Below, piece after piece: positions 17,613 to 25,667 of a DNA stretch of 53,845 nt (the first letter of the stretch is position 1; every line of letters starts with the position of its first letter). Below the pieces are notes generated by a model. The model had not been told where the DNA came from, did no database searches, and was given only the letters and a program-made list of their open reading frames with translations. Source of the stretch: DATNPH01 sp036703315 (GTDB lineage Bacteria; Cyanobacteriota; Cyanobacteriia; Cyanobacteriales; Coleofasciculaceae); assembly GCA_036703315.1 (NCBI GenBank), contig DATNPH010000050.1, positions 1-53,845 on the forward strand, written 5' to 3'. Made by a program: the position numbers and the translations under genes.

Positions 17613-18002
17613 AGGGTGGTCATTCCAAGATATTCTTCTTGAGTTTTACCGCTACACTCCGTGTCCTCCAGAGTGGCTGCCAGAACATTGCCATGAGGAG
17701 TACCAGTTTTGCCTCAGTATTGATTGTCCTGGTGAGTACTACTATCGAGGCACCCACTATTGGGTATCCGATGGAAGTTTGAGTGTGATTCATCCTGGTG
17801 AGATGCACACCGATCGTGATGTAGAAGATCGTCAGTCTCCTGCCACGTTTCGGATGATGTATGTCAGTCCTGCTGTAGTCAAAATGGCAGCAGCAGAGGT
17901 TGCTGGAGGCGACACAAACCAACCTTTTTTCCCTTTTTTCGCACAACCCATTGTGCTTGACTCTGGACTTGCCTGTGCGATCGCTACTGGCACTCAGGCA
18001 AA
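17581..18002 (+). pseudogene. truncated AraC-family regulator (N-terminal cupin only)
   Basis: The frame opens at GTG 17581 and reads as the ligand-binding cupin of an AraC-type regulator: PEHCHEEYQFCLSID, YYYRGTHYW, SVIHPGEMHTDRD and TFRMMYVSP. The homology stops near residue 140. The frame then runs into sequence belonging to another gene and ends at 18075 with 164 residues, so the C-terminal double helix-turn-helix is absent. It cannot bind DNA as an AraC protein. The start overlaps the kinase stop, which could allow translation after the kinase. It is best read as a broken gene, with a free-standing sensor cupin as the alternative. Confidence 0.75.
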
Positions 18003-18284
18003 TACCAGACACCTCCTGCTCCTGCAACAGGCTCTGCAAATCCGAACGGTAAATTTGCAAACAAAGTCGTACTGATTACTGGGGCAATTTCCGGCATTGG
18101 AGAAGGAACGGCATATGCCTTTGCACAAGAAGGAGCAAAAGTTTTTTTGTGTAGACGACGTGAAAACTTAGGCAAACAGGTTGAAGCCAAAATCAAGGTT
18201 TTTGGTGGTGAAGCAACGTATAGGCGAGCCGATATCAGAAGAGAAGAAGATGTGAAAGCTTTTATTGACGGCTGCGTCCAGAAG
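18003..18284 (+). pseudogene. fragment of a short-chain dehydrogenase/reductase
   Basis: In the frame starting at 18003, the sequence reads as a proline/alanine linker (PPAPATGSANPNGKFANK). The Rossmann start VVLITGAISGIGEG, with the TGxxxGxG cofactor motif, comes next. The segment then continues through AYAFAQEGAKVFLCRRREN to EEDVKAFIDGCVQK. No start codon precedes the linker, which normally follows an export leader in this type of SDR. The catalytic YxxxK half is missing. The fragment is cut on its left by the AraC remnant and on its right by a dispersed repeat. It is non-functional. Confidence 0.75.
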
Positions 18285-18365
18285 TCGCGACTACGCGAAC
18301 GTTGCAATGAAAATCCTCTTCCCCACTCACCACTCACCACTCCCCACTCCCTATTTTCAGATTAG
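18281..18365 (+). repeat. dispersed repeat, copy 2 of 3, at a double truncation point
   Basis: The segment contains CGAACGTTGCAATGAAAATC, heptad-like CCACTCA units and TCCCTATTTTCAGATTAG. It begins where SDR homology stops. On the minus strand it supplies the last codons of the REC-GAF-PAS gene. Related copies lie at 5968-6015 and, inverted, at 28051-28113. Confidence 0.7.
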
Positions 18366-19755
18366 CGATCGCTTGTTTTAGGAGTTGTAAACGTTCGTCC
18401 GCAGCCAAGCTATGCCGCAAACAATCACTCATATCAATTGCCACTCCGTCCACCATCACCTCACCATTATCCATCAGGGAATATCGGGCGCTATTTCGCA
18501 CCCACTTGACCTCACCGTCAGGAGAAGCGATCGGATATTCCTGAGTAATTGGCTGATGTAACTTGGCAACGGCTCTCAATGTTTCATAGAAATTAGCTTG
18601 AGGATAGGGAGAAATAGTCTCAAGTAAACCCTCCAACTCTCGCATTGCGGCTTGAGGGTTTAGACCACTTAGTTTATGTTCTCCCTCGCTACTATAGAGG
18701 AGCTTCATCTTTCCATCGGGATGAACCACACCTCGATACATGCATCCGGGAATATTGGCAGCCATTGCCGCCAACTGTTGCTGACTTTCACGCCATGCCG
18801 AGTCGGAACGCTTACGCTGAATGAATGAACTCAACTGGATCGCTAGGAAATTAACTAACTCAATGATTTGAGGTTCCGGTTTGCTAGATTCTTGTTTTAA
18901 GAACACCAAAATTGCAAGCACTTGGTCATTAAAGAGAATCGGAACGCCAAAACAGGCTCTTAAGTTTACCTCTTTAGCTAGCTGGTTCCTCTGAAAAACA
19001 TTGCCGGGTTCCAACGAAACATCAGTAATCCAACAAGGTTGTTTGCTTTGGCAAATTTGCCTGAGGAATTCCTTGCTAGTTGCAAAGGTTAACTTCTTGC
19101 TCGCACGTCTAAATTTCTCAAAACGGTTGTTATTAGCATACCAACCTTCACCCAGTTCAAAAACTGTCGCTTGGGAATTGGGTAGCCAAAATTCCCCAAA
19201 ATCCCAACCAATTTTTTCACAAACTTGACGCAGCGTGACTTCTAGAGCTAAGTGAAAATCATCTGCTTCACTGATTACCTTGGTTGTTGTTAACAACAGT
19301 TGCAGTTGTGCATTTTGCTCAACGAGTTGTTTTTGCTGTTTGATCAGCTGTTTTTGCTGCCAAGAAATCGTTATTTGATTTTTAACCCTAGCTAAAATCT
19401 CTTTCAGCTCAAAAGGTTTTGTAATGTAGTCTGCTCCCCCGCTCTCAAAGGCTTCGACTTTGTTTGATATCTCACCTAAGACACTAAGAAAAATTACTGG
19501 AATATCTGCCGTATGCGGTTGACGCTTCAAGTTTCGACACACCTCGTAGCCATTAGGGTCAGGCATATTGATATCGAGCAGAATCAAATCAGGCTTGACC
19601 ATCTCTATAGCTCTCAAGGCAAGAACCCCATTAATTGCCTTTCTGACCTTATACCCAGAATTACTTAACATCGTAGACAGCAGAAGTAAGTTCTCCCGGT
19701 TATCGTCAACCAATAAAATGTCGGGTTTATAAGTGAAGAGTGAATGGCTACTCAT
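18334..19755 (-). CDS. REC-GAF-PAS response regulator, probably truncated kinase
   Basis: This is a 473-residue cytoplasmic protein. The N-terminal receiver (about residues 10-130) has ILLVDDNREN, the phosphoacceptor in LILLDINMP, and DYITKPF. A GAF domain (about 165-320) and a PAS domain (about 335-440, with YSSEGEHKLSGLNP) follow. After DERLQLLKQAIANLK the frame reads GSGEW and stops inside a dispersed repeat. A following PAS or kinase region is the usual continuation, so the C-terminus looks lost. The gene lies 91 bases after the hybrid kinase at 19847-23740 in the same orientation. Similar receiver-first architecture in both suggests duplication and a shared pathway. Confidence 0.85.
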   Translation of the reverse strand: MSSHSLFTYKPDILLVDDNRENLLLLSTMLSNSGYKVRKAINGVLALRAIEMVKPDLILLDINMPDPNGYEVCRNLKRQPHTADIPVIFLSVLGEISNKVEAFESGGADYITKPFELKEILARVKNQITISWQQKQLIKQQKQLVEQNAQLQLLLTTTKVISEADDFHLALEVTLRQVCEKIGWDFGEFWLPNSQATVFELGEGWYANNNRFEKFRRASKKLTFATSKEFLRQICQSKQPCWITDVSLEPGNVFQRNQLAKEVNLRACFGVPILFNDQVLAILVFLKQESSKPEPQIIELVNFLAIQLSSFIQRKRSDSAWRESQQQLAAMAANIPGCMYRGVVHPDGKMKLLYSSEGEHKLSGLNPQAAMRELEGLLETISPYPQANFYETLRAVAKLHQPITQEYPIASPDGEVKWVRNSARYSLMDNGEVMVDGVAIDMSDCLRHSLAADERLQLLKQAIANLKIGSGEW

Positions 19756-19846
19756 TAGTAGATACTTAAGTTAATAAAATTATAGCAATTCGAAAATTAT
19801 TAACTAAATTGACTCACAACATGAATAGCATCTTGAGAATACTTGA

Positions 19847-22800
19847 TTAACTCACCATTCCTCTAGCTTCGATACAATCAATAATGATATCCAAACGAAA
19901 GTTATCCACTAAATCCATAAGAGTGTTGGCAAGAGTTATCTGGGTTTGGGGGATTTGCTGAATTAGCTCGACAATAAGTTGATCGTCCATTGAGATTGCT
20001 GCATGATATAGCTGTTGCACCCACTCAGTTGGCATAACGCTGAGAAGCTCCTTTGTTAAGGCAGATGGCGATGTTGACCTCTGGATAAGAGGAGATGGCT
20101 CTTTTGCTTCATAGAGATAACGTACTCCTAAGTAAAGAGCTATCTTTTCAAACAAGATGTTCTCTTGGAACGGTTTACGAATAAAGTCATTACAACCTAC
20201 TGATAAAATAGCTGTTCGCTGTTCTTCAAAAGCACTTGCTGTCAGGGCAATAATCACCGTTTCATGACCCTGCAAATGGGACTTAATCTGTTTAGTAGCT
20301 TCGTACCCATCCATCACAGGCATCCGCATATCCATCAAAATTAGATGCGGTTCCCAACTTTCCCATAGTGCAACGGCTTCTTGACCATTTTCGGCTTCAT
20401 GAACCTGGAATCCTACTGCTGTTAAAAGTTTAACTAGCAGGAGGCGATTCGTTCGCTTATCCTCCACCACCAAAATACGATACTCTTGAGAGTCAGGTGC
20501 TAGGCTAATTACCCGCCCGGTGGCTTGGATCGTCTGAATGTCACTGGCTTGAGCTAGCTTAATCTTGATATCAAATGTAAACGTTGCTCCCCTACCGAGG
20601 GTACTGCTAACGGTGATATCACCTCCCATTAGCTGCACAAATTTACGGCTAATTGGTAAACCTAGACCAGTTCCTTGCTGAGATTGCCGACCGATCGCTG
20701 TTTGGGTAAAGGCTTCAAATAAGGAGTCTAGTTCTTCTGGGGCAATGCCGGGACCGGTGTCAGAAACTTCAAAGTTGAGCGCTAATTGTTCATAACTAAT
20801 TGCTAATTGTTGATTACTTGTCGCTTCTTCTCTGCTATTAGGTATTAGCAATTGACTATTAGCAATTTCCACACGCAGCCTCACACTACCAGATTCAGTA
20901 AATTTAATTGCATTGTCCAACAGGTTAATTAGAACCTGACGTAATTTCCCTTCGTCAGTTTGCACATGCTGGGGAACATCTGGGGTTCGCTCAAACATGA
21001 GTCGTAAGCCTTTAGATTGGGCTCTGATTTGCAACATTTCTTCGAGACTATTTAGCAGGCAATACAGGTCAAAGCTATTTTCATTAAAAGTAATCCTACC
21101 TGCCTCGATTTTGGACATTTCTAGAATGTCGTTAATCAATTCCAGCAAATGTTCACCAGAGCGCATAATGATGCTTAGATATTGCCGTTGATCGTTGGAT
21201 AGGGAAGCATCATGATTCATCACTTGGGTAAACCCCAGAATAGCGTTGAGGGGGGTGCGGAGTTCGTGACTCATATTCGCTAGAAATTGGCTTTTGGCAC
21301 GGTTGGCAACTTCTGCGGATTCTTTTGCCTCCTTGAGTTGAGCAGCTTGCCTTTGAGTCTGCGCCAGTAATTCTGCCTGCTGCAAAGCAACACCCAACTG
21401 AGTACCAATCTGAACCACGATATTAATTTCTGCGGCTTCCCATTGACGAGAACCTGAATTTTGATAACTTGCCAGTAATCCCCAAAGTTTATTACGGCAG
21501 AAGATGGGGACACTGATGTAAGCTCTGGCTTGAAGTCGCTCTAAGAGGTTGATGTAACAAGGGTCAAATCCAGCTTGGTAGATGTCTGTGACATACAGGT
21601 AACTTGCTCCTCTGCTATAAGCACCACCTTGGGTTTCTTGCAGATAAGTATCCTGCACCAGGTCATTTTCAATTTCTAAGGTTTTCACCCTGCAATTTTC
21701 GTCGTCTAGAGAATCCTCTGTCAGATGGGAGTCATTGTTGTGTTCGGTAAGCAGAGCTTTCCAACCACTCGCCACCGACTCGGAGACAAAGTCGCCACTC
21801 CAATCAGGATTGAAACGATAGATGGCTACGCGATCGCACTTGAGAAATTGTCGTAGTTCTTCGGTTGTGGCACTGAATATCGTGTCCATATTCAGTGTCT
21901 GGCGCATCCTTTGAATCATCTTGAAGAGCGCCTGTTCCCGCAACGCACTCTCCCTTAAAGCTTCCTCTACTTGCTTACGCTCAGTGATATCCAGTACCGT
22001 TCCAAACAGTCGAACCACCTGTCCATCGTCATTAATAACAGCCTCTCCTCTGCCTTCGACATAGCGAACTTGACCATCAGGTCGTACAATCCGAAAGTCT
22101 AATTCGTAAGCTTTCCCAGTTGCAATTATTTGCTCAATAGTTTGTTGCACCAGCGATCGCTCATCGGGATGAATATGCTGAAGATGTTGGGCGTAAGTCG
22201 GTTCAGGTTGCGTCGGATCGAGACCAAAAATGCGGAATTGTTCTTCTGACCAGCTAATTTCCTCAGTCAGTACATTAATTTCCCAACTACCAATATGAGC
22301 AACCCTCTGAGCTTGAGCTAGATTAGCTTCACTCTTTTTGAGTTTTTCCTCAGCTTGTTTGCGATCGGTAATGTCTTCAGAAATGCCCAACAAATACTTC
22401 GCTTTTCCAGAAGCGTCCAGAATTCCTATCTTCTTGGTATGCAGTACCCTTATACCTTTATCTTTTGTGTGTACAGGTTCTTCTGGAATATCCAAAACTT
22501 CTCCACTTGCCAACACTTGCCGATCTTTAGCCATAAAGAAATCAGCTTGCTCTGGCGGGAAAACGTCAGAGTCATTCTTGCCAATCAGCTCTTGTCGGAA
22601 ATAGCCTAGCAATTCCTCACCCGCTTTGTTAAAACGCACAAACCTCAATTGAGCGGCGTCTTTAACGAAAATCATGTGAGGAATATTTTCGATAATGGAG
22701 TCAAGGAAGACTCTTGCCGAGTGCACTTCTTCTTGTGCTCGTTTGTGTTCCCGTGCTTGTAGCGCCAAAGAAACTAAATCAGCGGCAGATCGAGCAAAAT

Positions 22801-23740
22801 TTTGGTCTTCCGGTGTCCAATGACGAGCCGTCCCCACATGTTCATTACATAGAACTCCCATCGTCTGTCCCCCCAGCCTGATGGGAGCATCAAGCATTGA
22901 AGTGATGCCTAGAGCCGTCAAATAAGATTCAGAAAACTCTTGGGTTCTGGGATCGGTGTAGGCGTCCTCTGCTATTACTAGTTGCTCTTGAGTCAAAGCC
23001 TGAAAATAAGCCGGATAGTCTACCGTTGTCAGTTCAAGCCCTTCCCTATGTTGGTTAAGACTCCGCTCAAATAAGTTAAGGCATTTGAGATAAGTACCTG
23101 ATGAGTCAAAAAGCCATACACTTACTCGTTCAACCGCAATGTTATGAGCAGCAACTTCTGTGATTTCCTTAAGAGCCTCTTTCAAATTCCCCTGATTGAG
23201 TGCCTGATTTCTGGCTAGTTCTATCAGTGCAATGTTCTGGTTGCGTATCCTGATAGCGCTTTCTTGCAATGCTTCTTCTGCCTGTTTGCGCACGCGAATC
23301 TCCTCTTGGAGTCGCCTATTTTCCTCTAAAAGTTGCTTAGAGAGCCGACCGATGCCCAACTGATTTTCGACTCGAGCTAAAACCTCTTCTAGCTGAAATG
23401 GTTTAGTGATGTAGTCTACTCCACCAACACTAAAGGCTTTCACCTTGTCGAACACTTCATGCACAGCACTGATAAAAATAACTGGAATATCCTTTGTGGT
23501 TGGAGAAGCTTTCAACGTTTGGCAGACTTCATAGCCATCCATTTCCGGCATCATAATGTCCAGCAAGATTAAGTCAGGGAGAGCCGATTCAACTGAGTCG
23601 AGAGCCGATTTGCCACTCGGTGTAACCCGAACTTTATACCCTTGGTCAGACAATATCTCGGTTAAAAGGATCAAATTGCTCGGGGTATCATCAACGACTA
23701 ATATATTTCCTTTGAATGAAGTAGTTGACTCCTGACTCAT
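19847..23740 (-). CDS. large hybrid sensor histidine kinase (REC-GAF-PAS-PAS-GAF-HK-REC)
   Basis: This is a 1297-residue cytoplasmic hybrid kinase. The domains in order are: a receiver (about 10-125, LILLDIMMPEMDGYEV), a coiled coil, a GAF (about 165-335), two PAS domains (about 340-465 and 475-590, each ending in DITDRKQ or DITERKQ), and a second GAF of the phytochrome-like kind (about 600-790, CDRVAIYRF). After these come HisKA with H825 in NMSHELRTPLN, the ATPase (DTGPG and GTGLGLP), a second receiver (LILMDMRMPVMDG) and a C-terminal helical tail of about 90 residues. The GAF2 chromophore cysteine is not obvious. An insertion of about 29 residues lies in the ATPase domain. The signal sensed is unknown. 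The gene is followed by the REC-GAF-PAS gene. Confidence 0.94.
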   Translation of the reverse strand: MSQESTTSFKGNILVVDDTPSNLILLTEILSDQGYKVRVTPSGKSALDSVESALPDLILLDIMMPEMDGYEVCQTLKASPTTKDIPVIFISAVHEVFDKVKAFSVGGVDYITKPFQLEEVLARVENQLGIGRLSKQLLEENRRLQEEIRVRKQAEEALQESAIRIRNQNIALIELARNQALNQGNLKEALKEITEVAAHNIAVERVSVWLFDSSGTYLKCLNLFERSLNQHREGLELTTVDYPAYFQALTQEQLVIAEDAYTDPRTQEFSESYLTALGITSMLDAPIRLGGQTMGVLCNEHVGTARHWTPEDQNFARSAADLVSLALQAREHKRAQEEVHSARVFLDSIIENIPHMIFVKDAAQLRFVRFNKAGEELLGYFRQELIGKNDSDVFPPEQADFFMAKDRQVLASGEVLDIPEEPVHTKDKGIRVLHTKKIGILDASGKAKYLLGISEDITDRKQAEEKLKKSEANLAQAQRVAHIGSWEINVLTEEISWSEEQFRIFGLDPTQPEPTYAQHLQHIHPDERSLVQQTIEQIIATGKAYELDFRIVRPDGQVRYVEGRGEAVINDDGQVVRLFGTVLDITERKQVEEALRESALREQALFKMIQRMRQTLNMDTIFSATTEELRQFLKCDRVAIYRFNPDWSGDFVSESVASGWKALLTEHNNDSHLTEDSLDDENCRVKTLEIENDLVQDTYLQETQGGAYSRGASYLYVTDIYQAGFDPCYINLLERLQARAYISVPIFCRNKLWGLLASYQNSGSRQWEAAEINIVVQIGTQLGVALQQAELLAQTQRQAAQLKEAKESAEVANRAKSQFLANMSHELRTPLNAILGFTQVMNHDASLSNDQRQYLSIIMRSGEHLLELINDILEMSKIEAGRITFNENSFDLYCLLNSLEEMLQIRAQSKGLRLMFERTPDVPQHVQTDEGKLRQVLINLLDNAIKFTESGSVRLRVEIANSQLLIPNSREEATSNQQLAISYEQLALNFEVSDTGPGIAPEELDSLFEAFTQTAIGRQSQQGTGLGLPISRKFVQLMGGDITVSSTLGRGATFTFDIKIKLAQASDIQTIQATGRVISLAPDSQEYRILVVEDKRTNRLLLVKLLTAVGFQVHEAENGQEAVALWESWEPHLILMDMRMPVMDGYEATKQIKSHLQGHETVIIALTASAFEEQRTAILSVGCNDFIRKPFQENILFEKIALYLGVRYLYEAKEPSPLIQRSTSPSALTKELLSVMPTEWVQQLYHAAISMDDQLIVELIQQIPQTQITLANTLMDLVDNFRLDIIIDCIEARGMVS
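20775..20865 (-). repeat. in-frame dispersed-repeat insertion in the ATPase domain
   Basis: Between the strand ending GSVRLRVEI and the box NFEVSDTGPG, the kinase gene carries about 87 extra bases. They are rich in AATTAGCAATT-type words and encode residues such as NSQLLIPNS and NQQLAISYEQL. The words resemble TAATGGCTAAT-class cyanobacterial repeats. The frame is kept. Confidence 0.65.
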
Positions 23741-23768
23741 GGTTCACTTGTTGGTGGTTGGGTTAAGT

Positions 23769-24365
23769 CTAATAGCTCCTCAAACTGAAGTTTTTAGCCA
23801 CAGCATCCAAAGCATTGGCTAGAAGACCATTTTGAGTGCGAATTTGATTGATGAAGGTCAATATTAACCCCAAATTGCCCTTGATGGTTGATTGCTCTAA
23901 AAACACCAACCAATCAACGAGCACAGCAGCAAGGGCAGTCAGGGTCAAAGCATCAACCTCAGTTTGGCTTGAATCTGGCTTAAAAGTTAATTAATCATAA
24001 ACATAACTCACTCTATTGATTGCTGAAGTTCGCCCTGACCAAAAAGCAGATCAGGTGCAGAAGCTGCAATCAGAAAGAGTGTGGCAATGGTAGGAGATGG
24101 TATCAATAAACCTCCTGCATGAATCATGAAATGCCCCTCGCATCCCCCAATTGTGGGGGGCTTTAATTCTATATTTCCCCCAGAATTGGGGGCGAGGGGG
24201 GCGAAAATTCTATTCGTGCAGAAGGTCTAATGATTGCACCTGCCTAGCTCAAGCGAGGTGGGAATAGCAATTGCAACTGGAACAGATGTAGCGATCGCCC
24301 CAATCGCACAAACACAGCTAATCGCCAGCCAATACTTAGCGAGATAATTTTGTTTTCTCTTGCCT
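23769..24365 (-). pseudogene. candidate decayed exported protein interrupted by a repeat
   Basis: Three short open segments run in the same direction. The 5' one (about 24365-24227) encodes KRKQNYLAKYWLAISC then CAIGAIATSVPVAIA, a signal-peptide-like stretch with no start codon. The middle one (24127-24008) encodes LLIPSPTIATLFLIAA and GQGELQQSIE. The last (23990-23769) encodes ALTLTALAAVLVDWLVFLEQ and NGLLANALDAVAKNFSLRSY. A G/C-rich inverted repeat at 24133-24202 separates the first two. No family is recognised. The last segment alone could be a TTG-initiated 59-residue gene (23948-23769). Confidence 0.3.
24133..24202. repeat. large imperfect palindrome, C/G-rich dispersed repeat
   Basis: The left arm GCCCCTCGCATCCCCCAATT (24133-24152) pairs with the right arm AATTGGGGGCGAGGGGGGC (24184-24202) with a small bulge. 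Smaller nested pairs lie between them. This is a typical cyanobacterial intergenic repeat. It lies within the possible decayed gene. Confidence 0.7.
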
Positions 24366-24438
24366 CTCCAGTCAAAAGGAAGGAGAGTTGAGAAAATTAG
24401 CTTAATGCATGAGTTCAGTTAGTCTCTTCAGCGAGAGT

Positions 24439-25533
24439 TTATATTATCCCAGGAAGAGTAACTACCACAGTTGTTTCTCGGTTAGGGATGCTGTCTATCG
24501 TAAGTCTTCCGCCATATAATCCACTTATGCGTTTAGCAATGGTTAATCCTAACCCTGAGCCTTGTTGTTCGTAGAGTTTCCGCTCAAATTGCCTATAGGC
24601 TCCCAAATTGGCAATCTGCTCGGCTGTCATGCCCCGTCCTTTATCGCTCACAGTCAGGATAAAGGTATTGTTCTGAGGTTGGCCCGTTACCGTTACAGGT
24701 GTGCCAGCCGTCGAAAATTTGAACGCATTATTGATTAGTTCTTCAACCAATTTATTCAGGTGATTGGCTGAAATTTGGACACTACAGTCAAGCAATTCCA
24801 CTTGCAAATCGGTAATCCGGTTAGCTTGTTTCGCTTGTTGAATTGCCTGCTCAGTAATTAATGTCTTCACGGAAGGAACCTGATGAGTTTGTAAAGAGTT
24901 AACTCGCTCTGAGTCAGCTGTTATTAATTCCAGGTCGGCGTACAGCAAAAAATTCTGTATCAAGCGGTATAATCGTTGTCCGGAAATCCGGATACCCTCC
25001 AGCATTTCCTGAATTTCAGATGGTTCAAAGGAATCGTATTGGGCAATCAGAAGTTCTGAACAACCAATAATTCCATTAAGCGGAGTTCGGAGTTCGTGAG
25101 GCAGTGACAGGGTGATATTACTACGTAATTCATCCAATTTTTGCGTTTGTTGTCTATCAACAGCAGCTTGTTTTTCCAGTCTTGTAGTGATTGCCCGCAG
25201 CAACTCTTTTAACTTAATTGGCTTAGTCAGATAATCGTCTGCTCCTAAGGACATCCCTTCTCGTAGAGACTCTCTATCCGCTTTGGCTGTGAGAAAGATA
25301 AAGGGAATTGTAGCCGTAACAGGATTTTGACGTAACGTACTTAATACGCCGTAGCCATCGACATTGGGCATCATCACATCGCAAATAATCAAATCGGGTA
25401 CAAGTTCTTGTGCTTTCTGTACACCGATAGCTCCATCTTCTGCGGCGATCGCCTTGAACCCCTCAGCTTCCAATAGTTCTAAAATATTAGCTCGGACTGG
25501 TTGCTCGTCTTCAATTATCAGAATCTTTTGCAT
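24439..25533 (-). CDS. REC-HisKA-HATPase hybrid kinase
   Basis: This 364-residue cytoplasmic protein joins an N-terminal receiver (about 3-118: ILIIEDEQPVRANIL, phosphoacceptor in LIICDVMMPNVDGYGV, DYLTKPIKL) to a short histidine kinase. H146 lies in LSLPHELRTPLNGIIG, and the ATPase has DKGRGMT and GSGLGLTIAKR. The N-box residues in ELINNAFKFS are present. The receiver-first arrangement suggests that phosphorylation by another kinase controls it. Neighbouring kinases in the same orientation are plausible partners. The start ATG 25533 puts the receiver at the very N-terminus. Confidence 0.93.
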   Translation of the reverse strand: MQKILIIEDEQPVRANILELLEAEGFKAIAAEDGAIGVQKAQELVPDLIICDVMMPNVDGYGVLSTLRQNPVTATIPFIFLTAKADRESLREGMSLGADDYLTKPIKLKELLRAITTRLEKQAAVDRQQTQKLDELRSNITLSLPHELRTPLNGIIGCSELLIAQYDSFEPSEIQEMLEGIRISGQRLYRLIQNFLLYADLELITADSERVNSLQTHQVPSVKTLITEQAIQQAKQANRITDLQVELLDCSVQISANHLNKLVEELINNAFKFSTAGTPVTVTGQPQNNTFILTVSDKGRGMTAEQIANLGAYRQFERKLYEQQGSGLGLTIAKRISGLYGGRLTIDSIPNRETTVVVTLPGII

Positions 25534-25667
25534 CAGTTTTGTTTCTTATGAGATTAGGGCTTGATTCAGGAATTTTTGAGGATGATTTGAACCCTATTAT
25601 TTGTACCAGTAGATGCCAAAAATTCAATATAGCCTACTAAAACTAGGCAATGTCAAGGCTTCTTCCT

